From the NCBI GenBank assembly GCA_003232015.1, contig QIKU01000111.1, positions 1-18,142 on the forward strand: DNA of 18,142 nucleotides, in the 5' to 3' direction. Both the position numbers and the translations under genes were made by a program. The number at the start of each line of letters is the position of its first letter. Positions within the stretch are counted from its first letter, which is position 1. The notes under the pieces were generated by a model. The model did no database searches. It worked only from the letters and a program-made list of their open reading frames with translations, and was not told where the DNA came from. Below, piece after piece: positions 7,591 to 13,710 of this stretch. The DNA is from Gammaproteobacteria bacterium (GTDB lineage: Bacteria; Pseudomonadota; Gammaproteobacteria; UBA6429).

Positions 7591-10080
7591 CTAATTTGGC
7601 GTAACCAGCAAATCCCTAATTTCATTCGCCCCATCCACAATTATTGGATTGGTCGCAGGCGTTGTCAAGATATAGCCTGCAAATACATAAATAACGTAAA
7701 ATCCATTGGATACTGGCAATGAGTATTGGCCATTATTATCTGTTGTCACGTTCCACACAATGGGAAGCTCACCTGTAGCGATCTCGTAAATAACGAAACT
7801 CAAATTTGGCACCGAAATTCCATTTGTTGTTTTAACTACACCAGAAATGGTATATGGAGGAATTGCATCGGCAGTAAAATCAAGTACGGCCATCTCTTGG
7901 TTAGCCAGTAAAAATGGTTGGCCATTCGTCTCTGTAAATGTGTAACCCGTGGCAGCTGGTCTAACAAGGTAATAGGTTTCGCTAACAGGCATATCTATAG
8001 AGTACGTGCCATCAACGCCTACGTTAGCAGTGTTATTAAACGAACCGTCAAAATTGGCAATGTTGACAGTTGTTGGAGGTAATGGCTCACCACCTGCTGT
8101 TTGTATTACACCGCTTAAAGTCGTCGCAGTTAATGTTGCGATCATATCCTTCACTGCATCGCCATCCTGAATAGTCACTAATACATTCTCTCCAGGCGAA
8201 CTAAGCGTATAGTTACGTGAGGTGGATAAAAGTATCGCATAGGTTCCATTTAACACTTCTTGCGTATATTGACCATTTATATCAGTGGCTACAGGAAGAC
8301 TAATAGCTGAGGAGTCTTCAAGAAGTCCAAAAATACTAAAGCCCAGGTTTGGCACTGGCGAACCATCAGCGAGTGTTATAACACCTGACAGAGTATAGAT
8401 AGTGTCACATACTTCAGAAACTGTTATGCCTGCTGGCTGGTTGATCAAGATATCACTAGCGGGCACCACAGTAGTACAAGCCCTGAGCTCACCAAGAATC
8501 TCACGCTTGAGCCAGTTTACTGTTAGTTTAGTAACGGTTTCACTGCCTAAACCAAAGTGTACCACGGGTGAGTCATTCGAACTCAAACTGGAACCGGCAT
8601 GAACTTCCCGGGTTAATACCATACCATTACTGAGTGTGGCTTTAACCTGAGCACCAAGGCCACGGTAGTTAGGCACCTTTCCTCGCAAATTAATTTTCAA
8701 ATAGTCACCAGCATTGTTAGTATCATTTCGGAAGAGCTTGATATTACCGAAATCACCTTGCACTACCATATCCATATCACCATCGTTGTCATAATCAGCA
8801 ATGGCAACACCGACACCCTCTGCGGGAGGATCAGCTAAACCCACTGTGTCGCTAATTTCATTAAACCCACCGTTACCATTATTGTGAAAGAATGAACTTC
8901 GCTCACCATCGGTACTAGCTCCGGAAAAACGAGCATTACTATTCAGTGAATACAAATCTTCATAGCCATCTTGATCGGCATCAAAAAAAACTGCGCCCCA
9001 TCCTGCCTTACCCAATGAATCATAGGCTGGATATAGCTGACTAGTCAAAAAAGTATTATCCGGTCGCTGTGTCGCCAGCAAACCACGTGTGAATTCTGTC
9101 TGGTAATAATCTAACAGCCCATCATTATTATAATCACCAATAGCAATGCCCATACCAGCAATACCAAAATCTACACCTGTGCTTGCAGCAACCGGTTGAA
9201 AAGACATGACCCCGGTTTCACTTAGATTATTGTGAAATAACTCTGTGGGTAGGTTCGCACCAGCAAAAACATCATTTACAACAAAAATATCCAGGTCACC
9301 ATCATTATCATAATCCGTTAAGGCCGAAACCCATGTGCAGCCAACATCGCTGCTATGAATATTTTGTCGTTCAAAAATTCGCTTACTGCTATCTTGAGGA
9401 TCTGGGATATTAATATATAAATCGTTTTGGGTCGATGCGCCTTCAGGGGTGAATGTATTACATCCAACTGGGCTGCCATTGTTACTGACATAAATATCAA
9501 GATAACCATCGCCGTTCATATCACCAAATGCAGCCGAATGGCTTTGTTTTATTTCATTACCCAACATCGTTGCAAAGGTAACATTAGTAAATTTTCTTTC
9601 ACCTGGTGCCACCTCACAAGGTCCTGGTAAACCTGTAGCCTTACAGACATTATGGAAAAGACTATTTATAGTATTAATAGGACTCTTGGTAAAACTACTA
9701 GTAATATAGCCGGCATTAGTTACAAAAATATCATCATACCCATCACCATCGTAGTCTCCAATAGCTACCCCTGTACTCTTTAAATCTGATAACTGGATAG
9801 CCGATGTCGTCACGTCTACCCATTGAGCTCCATCACTATCATTACGATACAAACGATTTGCCTCCCCAGATTTAGGTATAAACAAATCCATATCACCGTC
9901 ATTGTCATAATCAATCCAGGCAATACCCTGGTGACCACCACTACCGGCGGGGCTACTGGGAATTTGACCGGTTTCATTAAAGAATGGTGCTGCCTGCAGC
10001 ACCGAGAAAAACATTAACCCAAACATCAACGCAACAGACTGAATAACTTTGTTTATTTTTAACAATATTGAATTAGGCAT
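7591..10080 (-). CDS. Secreted seven-blade FG-GAP / ASPIC-UnbV surface protein
   Basis: 829 residues with a signal peptide (MPNSILLK, hydrophobic core, cleavage near LQA-A at residue 30). Seven calcium-loop FG-GAP/VCBS motifs follow: DYDNDGDMD 58, DYDGDGYDD 109, DMNGDGYLD 187, DYDNDGDLD 257, DYNNDGLLD 316, DADQDGYED 367, DYDNDGDMD 429. This is the number for one seven-bladed propeller. Residues about 471-525 are an ASPIC/UnbV domain (YRGLGAQV, HFGLGSE). Three carboxypeptidase-regulatory-like beta-sandwich repeats end the protein (about 562-650, 654-738, 743-829; LSGVI-DINGQY pattern). There is no PEP-CTERM tail. AAGGA lies 9 nt before the ATG. A TATAAT (10124-10119) with no good -35 box gives a weak promoter. 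The gene sits between the two halves of a broken array member, so it probably arrived later. Such proteins are usually secreted and involved in adhesion or binding; its ligand is unknown. Confidence 0.9.
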   Translation of the reverse strand: MPNSILLKINKVIQSVALMFGLMFFSVLQAAPFFNETGQIPSSPAGSGGHQGIAWIDYDNDGDMDLFIPKSGEANRLYRNDSDGAQWVDVTTSAIQLSDLKSTGVAIGDYDGDGYDDIFVTNAGYITSSFTKSPINTINSLFHNVCKATGLPGPCEVAPGERKFTNVTFATMLGNEIKQSHSAAFGDMNGDGYLDIYVSNNGSPVGCNTFTPEGASTQNDLYINIPDPQDSSKRIFERQNIHSSDVGCTWVSALTDYDNDGDLDIFVVNDVFAGANLPTELFHNNLSETGVMSFQPVAASTGVDFGIAGMGIAIGDYNNDGLLDYYQTEFTRGLLATQRPDNTFLTSQLYPAYDSLGKAGWGAVFFDADQDGYEDLYSLNSNARFSGASTDGERSSFFHNNGNGGFNEISDTVGLADPPAEGVGVAIADYDNDGDMDMVVQGDFGNIKLFRNDTNNAGDYLKINLRGKVPNYRGLGAQVKATLSNGMVLTREVHAGSSLSSNDSPVVHFGLGSETVTKLTVNWLKREILGELRACTTVVPASDILINQPAGITVSEVCDTIYTLSGVITLADGSPVPNLGFSIFGLLEDSSAISLPVATDINGQYTQEVLNGTYAILLSTSRNYTLSSPGENVLVTIQDGDAVKDMIATLTATTLSGVIQTAGGEPLPPTTVNIANFDGSFNNTANVGVDGTYSIDMPVSETYYLVRPAATGYTFTETNGQPFLLANQEMAVLDFTADAIPPYTISGVVKTTNGISVPNLSFVIYEIATGELPIVWNVTTDNNGQYSLPVSNGFYVIYVFAGYILTTPATNPIIVDGANEIRDLLVTPN

Positions 10081-10167
10081 TATTTAGATTCCTTAATTAT
10101 CTATTAAATGATCACGTCATTATATTACTGCTATAAACTTCGGAAATGTTGAAAAAAACATTGATCC

Positions 10168-10256
10168 CGTAGGTTGGGTTAGGCGTTTTTTTGCCGTAAC
10201 CCAACAATGTTTCATACATAAAAATGTTGGGTTACGCTTCGCTAACCCAACCTACG
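10168..10256. repeat. 89-bp palindromic (MITE/REP-like) repeat
   Basis: A perfect 15-bp terminal inverted repeat, CGTAGGTTGGGTTAG (10168-10182) with its complement at 10242-10256, encloses an 11-bp inner inverted repeat GTAACCCAACA (10196-10206) / TGTTGGGTTAC (10225-10235). All four arms contain GGGTTA or its complement, so the element can fold as nested or alternative hairpins. It has no coding capacity. It lies between the truncated paralog and the promoter of the FG-GAP gene. Elements of this type (GTAGGTTGGGTTA...TAACCCAACCTAC) occur dispersed in proteobacterial genomes as I recall; I see only one copy here and no clear target-site duplication. Confidence 0.85.
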
Positions 10257-10269
10257 TAGCCCCCCGTTT

Positions 10270-10506
10270 TTACGAGAATGGCACGTATGTGGGACAGTAG
10301 TGGCCCGAACCCGTATTACCCTGCGCTGGATCGACGGTAATTCCATTTTCACCGAGCAGTGGCATCGTGCCGTATGCGCCAGCGCCGGCAGAAAAAAACG
10401 AGCCCTCATCGATGGACAGCTTATCTCCAGGCTGGAGCACTGCCGCTGTTACTTCAACAGAAGTTAAAGCAAGCCCGATGGAAACAACTAATATAGATTT
10501 TCTCAT
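10270..10506 (-). pseudogene. N-terminal fragment of an array paralog
   Basis: An ATG at 10506, 8 nt after AGAGAG, opens 78 codons. The first 67 or so match the paralogs: signal peptide MRKSILVVSIGLALTSVEV ending TAA, VLQPGDKLSI, GAGAYGTMPLLGENGITVDPAQGNTGSGH. Homology stops near 10296, where paralogs continue SHGG; the remaining residues YCPTYVPFS are unrelated and the frame closes at 10270. About two thirds of the common domain and any sorting tail are missing. The break is 40 bp from the palindromic repeat at 10168-10256. If still expressed, it would release a peptide of about 56 residues after signal cleavage. Ribosome-binding site and signal peptide are intact, so loss is recent or the short product is tolerated. 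Confidence 0.85.
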
Positions 10507-10518
10507 GTTTAACTCTCT

Positions 10519-10564
10519 AAATTGTTATGTCTGAGCGCTGCAAATTGTTATGTCTGAGCGCTGC
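10519..10564. repeat. Perfect 23-bp tandem duplication
   Basis: Two identical 23-bp units lie head to tail at 10519-10541 and 10542-10564, each beginning AAATTGTTATG and ending GAGCGCTGC. They fill most of the 77-bp spacer between the array genes starting at 11276 and 10506, just upstream of the ribosome-binding site of the latter. Each unit contains the palindrome AGCGCT. No function is evident; replication slippage is the simplest origin. Confidence 0.9.
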
Positions 10565-10583
10565 TGCGTGGATCTCAAAAATT

Positions 10584-11276
10584 TTAAGTTTGCTGTTTAT
10601 GTTTACGACGCGCAAAACCTGCCAGCCCCAGCAAACCGGAACCAAACAGCCACACTGTTGCTGGAACGGGCACGGCGCTCACAGTGCCTGTCAGAAATAA
10701 ATCGTACTGCATACCCCCAATAGAGGGATCGCTTACGGGTACATTTGCTGTGTAAGTGATGGAGTAGCTATCGCCGTAAATACCGCTCCAGTTGAATGCG
10801 CCTATACCGGTATTACTATAGATAATTTCAGCTGTCGGACCAGGATTCTGCGTACAGCCACCAGTAACCAGGAAACAACCACCGAGGATTAAGTTTGATA
10901 TACAATTATATGTCATCGTCCATGCAGTCATGTCCACGCCATTAGTGGTATCACCACCAAACGAACCGGAACCATTATCGGGAGAAAAATACTCATACCC
11001 TGTGTTGTATAAGAAGTTCCAGGGTTGTGTTACTGCACCAACATCACCTTCTACAGGTGGTCCGCCGTGTGAGCCAGATCCGGTATCACCCTGTGCCGGG
11101 CCAACGGTAATTCCGTTCTCACCCAATATTGGCACTGTGCCGTATCCACCACCACCCAGCGCAAAGTTAGAACCTGCTTCAATGGACAAACGATCTCCAG
11201 GTTGGAGCACTGCCGCGGTTACTTCAACTGAAGTTAAAGTAAGTCCGATGGAAAATGCCAGTAAAGACTTTTTCAT
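10584..11276 (-). CDS. Secreted array paralog with PEP-CTERM (VPxPA) tail
   Basis: 230 residues from the ATG at 11276, which gives the family signal peptide (MKKSLLAFSIG to VTAA, residues 1-22). The frame extends to a GTG at 11318, only 7 nt after the previous stop, which would add 14 residues; I reject it because it buries the signal peptide. The mature part is the common array domain (VLQPGDRLSIEAGS, YGTVPILGENGITVG, GDTGSGSHGG, TQPWNFLYNTGYEYFSPDNG, a cysteine pair with GGCTQNPG, WSGIYGDSYSITYTANVP). Residues 202-230 are an exosortase sorting tail: VPVPATVWLFGSGLLGLAG, then ARRKHKQQT. The expected path is Sec export, brief anchoring by the tail, and cleavage by an exosortase. Function of the domain is unknown. 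The ribosome-binding site is poor, so translation may depend on coupling to the gene upstream, 48 nt away. Confidence 0.88.
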   Translation of the reverse strand: MKKSLLAFSIGLTLTSVEVTAAVLQPGDRLSIEAGSNFALGGGGYGTVPILGENGITVGPAQGDTGSGSHGGPPVEGDVGAVTQPWNFLYNTGYEYFSPDNGSGSFGGDTTNGVDMTAWTMTYNCISNLILGGCFLVTGGCTQNPGPTAEIIYSNTGIGAFNWSGIYGDSYSITYTANVPVSDPSIGGMQYDLFLTGTVSAVPVPATVWLFGSGLLGLAGFARRKHKQQT

Positions 11277-11324
11277 GCCCAGACGTTCAAAATGTAATGT
11301 TGCGTAAGGCTGTGACACAGTTGT

Positions 11325-12005
11325 TTAACCTTGTTGTTTACGACGCGCAAAACCAGCCAGCGCCAGTATACCGGAACCAAACAACCAGACAGCCGCTGGA
11401 ACGGGTACCACAGTACCTGTCAAAAACAGATCGTACTGCACACCGCCAAAGTTAGAGGCGTCACCTACAGGTACATTAGCTGTGTAAATGATGGTGTAGC
11501 TATCACCATAAATACCACTCCAGTTGAATGCACCTATACCGGAATTACTAAAGATAACTTCATTAGTCTGACCAGGGTTCTGCGTACAGCCACCTGCTAC
11601 CAGAGAGCAACCGCCCATAGGTATTGAAATCGTGTTCCATGTCACAGTCCACGTTGACATATCGACACCTGTGGTCGTATCACCACCGAAATTACCGCTG
11701 CCTATTGTGTTAGAGAGGTAGTCGTATCCAGTTTGACCGCTAAATTGCCAGGGCTGGGTTACGCTACCTACATCACCAGGCTGAGGTGAACCAGGATGTG
11801 ATCCTGTGCCTGTATCGCCTGGTGTTGAACCTACGGTAATACCATTCTCGCCGAGAATCGGTACGGGGAGGGTTATACCTGGAGCAAGTGTGAAGGTAGA
11901 GCCTGCTTCAATGGATAAGCTGTCTCCCGGTTGGAGTGTGGCTGCTGTTGCTTCAACTGCACCCAGAGCAAGTCCGATGGAAAGTGGTAATAATAATTTA
12001 TTCAT
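11325..12005 (-). CDS. Secreted array paralog with PEP-CTERM (VPxPA) tail
   Basis: 226 residues. The ATG at 12005 follows GGAG at 7 nt and gives signal peptide MNKLLLPLSIG to ATAA (residue 22). The common domain diverges more here: TFTLAPGITLPVPILGENG replaces the glycine-rich segment, and TGYDYLSNTIGSGNFGG replaces YLSPDNGSGSFGG. It keeps GDTGTGSHPG, TQPWQF, GVDMSTWTVTWNT, the cysteine pair, WSGIYGDSYTIIYTANVP and VQYDLFLTGTV. The sorting tail covers residues 200-226: VPVPAAVWLFGSGILALAG, then ARRKQQG. It lies 53 nt after the gene upstream and 48 nt before the next, as expected within an operon. Role unknown. Confidence 0.9.
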   Translation of the reverse strand: MNKLLLPLSIGLALGAVEATAATLQPGDSLSIEAGSTFTLAPGITLPVPILGENGITVGSTPGDTGTGSHPGSPQPGDVGSVTQPWQFSGQTGYDYLSNTIGSGNFGGDTTTGVDMSTWTVTWNTISIPMGGCSLVAGGCTQNPGQTNEVIFSNSGIGAFNWSGIYGDSYTIIYTANVPVGDASNFGGVQYDLFLTGTVVPVPAAVWLFGSGILALAGFARRKQQG

Positions 12006-12058
12006 GATTCATCTCCGAAAATTTAAAAAAAATTAACATGTCTAACTAAAACTTATAA

Positions 12059-12754
12059 TTATTTATTCATGTGCTTTTTACGATGCACAAGCCCAGCCAG
12101 TCCTAGCAAGCCTGATCCAAACAACCAGATTGATGCAGGTAGGGGGACGGCAGAAATTGTACCTTCAAGACGCAATGCATAACTGACAATACCGTAACCA
12201 GATGGGTCATTCTGCGGCACAGTTGCGCTGTAATCGAGTATATAAGTCGCACCATTGCCGCAACCACTACCATTAGAACAGGTTATATCTGCAATACCTT
12301 CGGCATTACCGTTCCATGCGCCCGTGCTCATATCAATGCTCGGAATTGCATTCCAGGTAATATTCCAGCCATCAAAATCTACGGTGGCAGTATCGCCTGA
12401 AGTGGAAAGAACATTGGCATCACTAATCGTTTGTGATGCTCCAATATTGCCAAAAAATTGCCATGGGTTATCTATATTTGCAACAACAGGAGCAGAACTA
12501 GCAAGTTGCGTAGTACCTAAAACAAGCCCGTTAAAACTAGTCAATGGTGTAATAACAAATTCGCCAGGCTGTACCTCCATTGCAAACCATGAACCCAAAC
12601 CATCCGCAGGCAATTGGCTGGAAATGCTGAAATTAGCTATAGGTGAAAAATTGAGTGTTGAGCCGTTGACCAGGGCTGCATAAGCTGATTGGCCAAAGAG
12701 AGTAGCGACTGCTAAAAACGCTTGCGCAAAAATATTTTTTTTCATTTTAATCAT
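12059..12754 (-). CDS. First array gene: divergent secreted PEP-CTERM protein
   Basis: 231 residues from the ATG at 12754, 8 nt after AGGA; an in-frame ATG at 12745 is a close alternative. Signal peptide to about residue 27 (QSAYA before ALVNGS). The body is only distantly like the other array members but keeps the same plan: NPWQFFGNIG for TQPWxFxxxTG, DFDGWNITWNAIPSIDM for GVDMxxWTxTWNTI, a cysteine pair (CSNGSGCGNG), YILDYSATVPQNDPSGYG for YTANVPxGDPSxFG, and SYALRLEGTI for QYDLFLTGTV. The tail, residues 203-231, is a typical sorting signal: VPLPASIWLFGSGLLGLAG, then HRKKHMNK. It is first in the operon, behind a sigma-54 promoter (12812-12827). Known PEP-CTERM proteins are secreted and linked to exopolysaccharide or floc/biofilm matrix; the specific role here is unknown. 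Confidence 0.9.
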   Translation of the reverse strand: MIKMKKNIFAQAFLAVATLFGQSAYAALVNGSTLNFSPIANFSISSQLPADGLGSWFAMEVQPGEFVITPLTSFNGLVLGTTQLASSAPVVANIDNPWQFFGNIGASQTISDANVLSTSGDTATVDFDGWNITWNAIPSIDMSTGAWNGNAEGIADITCSNGSGCGNGATYILDYSATVPQNDPSGYGIVSYALRLEGTISAVPLPASIWLFGSGLLGLAGLVHRKKHMNK

Positions 12755-12758
12755 TTCT

Positions 12759-12782
12759 CTTATCCTTCCCCTTATCCTTCCC
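12759..12782. repeat. 12-bp tandem duplication over the ribosome-binding site
   Basis: Two perfect copies of a 12-bp unit (plus strand CTTATCCTTCCC) lie at 12759-12770 and 12771-12782. On the minus strand, the sense strand of the gene starting at 12754, each copy reads GGGAAGGATAAG and carries an AAGGA Shine-Dalgarno core. The proximal copy is correctly spaced from the ATG; the distal copy is a spare 12 nt further up. Slippage here could alter translation of the first array gene. Confidence 0.9.
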
Positions 12783-12811
12783 CTGGTATTAAGAATGCGT
12801 TACATTATCAC

Positions 12812-12827
12812 TGCAATATTTGTGCCG
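12812..12827 (-). promoter_or_regulatory. Sigma-54 (RpoN) promoter of the paralog array
   Basis: On the minus strand CGGCAC-AAATA-TTGCA matches the consensus TGGCAC-N5-TTGCA at every position but the first, with exact GG-N10-GC spacing (GG 12826-12825, GC 12814-12813). Transcription would start near 12801, about 47 nt before the ATG at 12754. RpoN is known to drive PEP-CTERM genes with PrsK/PrsR in other bacteria, which makes this placement biologically sensible. Confidence 0.82.
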
Positions 12828-12981
12828 ATTTTTCTAATCAGTTGTATTTTAAGGTTATGAGTTAGTGCTTATGCTCTAATATGTAAACTATACCGACATA
12901 TAATACAAAATCTCGTAAATAAGTTCGACATTAATTATTTTTAAATAGTATTTAGGCTGAATTTACTTATTGGAATTTATA

Positions 12982-12997
12982 AAATAGTAATCAAACT
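12982..12997. repeat. 16-bp sequence shared with 7372-7387
   Basis: Second copy of AAATAGTAATCAAACT, followed after two differing bases by ACGCA as in the first copy. It is non-coding here and lies about 105 bp upstream of the oxygenase start codon. No function can be assigned. Confidence 0.4.
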
Positions 12998-13102
12998 TGA
13001 CGCACAAAATAACAGTAACGATAATTAAAAAGAATTTTATTCAGCATTTTTTTATTTCGGCATTTAGAATTGAATCTGGTGCCTTTTTATTGTGGAGCAA
13101 TA

Positions 13103-13696
13103 ATGAGTAACAATATAGATATCATGCAACTTTCTGCAACCCCTGTATTTAATGCAACGCTTGATGGTTTGTCAGAACACACTGACAACCTGATTAAACA
13201 CGTAAAAGAAATGCAAGCCAATAGTCCCGGACGACAAATCAGCAATATGGGTGGTTGGCAATCCGAGGATAAATTACATCAGGATGGTAATGCTGATATT
13301 CAATGGTTGATCAACCAGTTCACCGGCTTCGCAACTGCCTGTGCTACCAATTATCTGGGTGACAAATTCAAAGGGAAACTGGTCTTGAATTCATCCTGGG
13401 TCAATGTCAACCCCAAAGGATGCTGGAATGCACCCCACATGCATTCACCTGCTGACTGGTCAGGTGTTGCTTACTTAAATGTCAAGGATGAGCACACGCG
13501 TAACGAAAAAGACGGTAACATTGTTTTTATTGACCCTGCTCCTTATGGAGCGAGACTTGGTCGCGACAGCACAATCTTTCTCAAGCCTGTCACCGGTATG
13601 CTGGTATTGTTTCCGAGTTACCTTATGCATATGGTGGCACCCCATACAGGTGAATCAGACCGTATATCTATAGCGCTTAATTATGCCATGGTGTAA
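13103..13696 (+). CDS. Putative 2OG-Fe(II) oxygenase (TIGR02466-like)
   Basis: 197 residues from the ATG at 13103, preceded by TGGAG at 6 nt. A TTG at 13070 in frame would add 11 residues with no ribosome-binding site. No signal peptide: cytoplasmic. The C-terminal half has the pattern of the 2OG-FeII_Oxy_5 group: WVNVNPKG (about 99-106), PHMHSPADWSGVAYL (111-125) supplying the first metal-binding histidine(s) at 112/114, FPSYLMHMVAPHTG (170-183) with the distal histidine 176, and R187 in SDRISIALNYAM as the likely 2-oxoglutarate-binding arginine. Such enzymes hydroxylate a substrate using 2-oxoglutarate, O2 and Fe(II); the substrate is unknown. The usual HxD is not obvious: the acid may be replaced or may be D118, so activity needs care. 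It ends tail-to-tail with the next gene, 14 nt away. Confidence 0.78.
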   Translation: MSNNIDIMQLSATPVFNATLDGLSEHTDNLIKHVKEMQANSPGRQISNMGGWQSEDKLHQDGNADIQWLINQFTGFATACATNYLGDKFKGKLVLNSSWVNVNPKGCWNAPHMHSPADWSGVAYLNVKDEHTRNEKDGNIVFIDPAPYGARLGRDSTIFLKPVTGMLVLFPSYLMHMVAPHTGESDRISIALNYAMV

Positions 13697-13710
13697 ATAA
13701 TTGTATAATG

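Larger units (their letters stand above)
12784..13102. other. 319-bp AT-rich divergent promoter region
   Basis: It separates the leftward array from the rightward oxygenase gene. It holds the sigma-54 promoter of the array (12812-12827), an inverted repeat ATATGT-N11-ACATAT (12879-12901), and the second copy of a 16-bp shared sequence (12982-12997). The inverted repeat lies about 90 bp upstream of the predicted array start site, where sigma-54 activators often bind, so it is a possible activator site (low confidence). A clear promoter for the oxygenase gene is not visible; only AT-rich -10-like hexamers occur. Confidence 0.5.

Noticed and set aside
10270..10506. The 78-codon ORF as an intact small secreted protein
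   Set aside because: Its first two thirds match longer paralogs and homology ends abruptly near the repeat, so a truncated gene is the better reading.
4746..12754. The array as a CRISPR-like or phase-variation cassette system
   Set aside because: Repeats are whole coding genes with diverged DNA, with no short regular spacers, no recombinase and no invertible ends in view.
12784..12799. Plus-strand GG-N10-GC (TGGTATTAAGAATGCG) as a sigma-54 promoter for the oxygenase
   Set aside because: Only about 7 of 11 consensus positions match, and it would leave a leader of nearly 300 nt.
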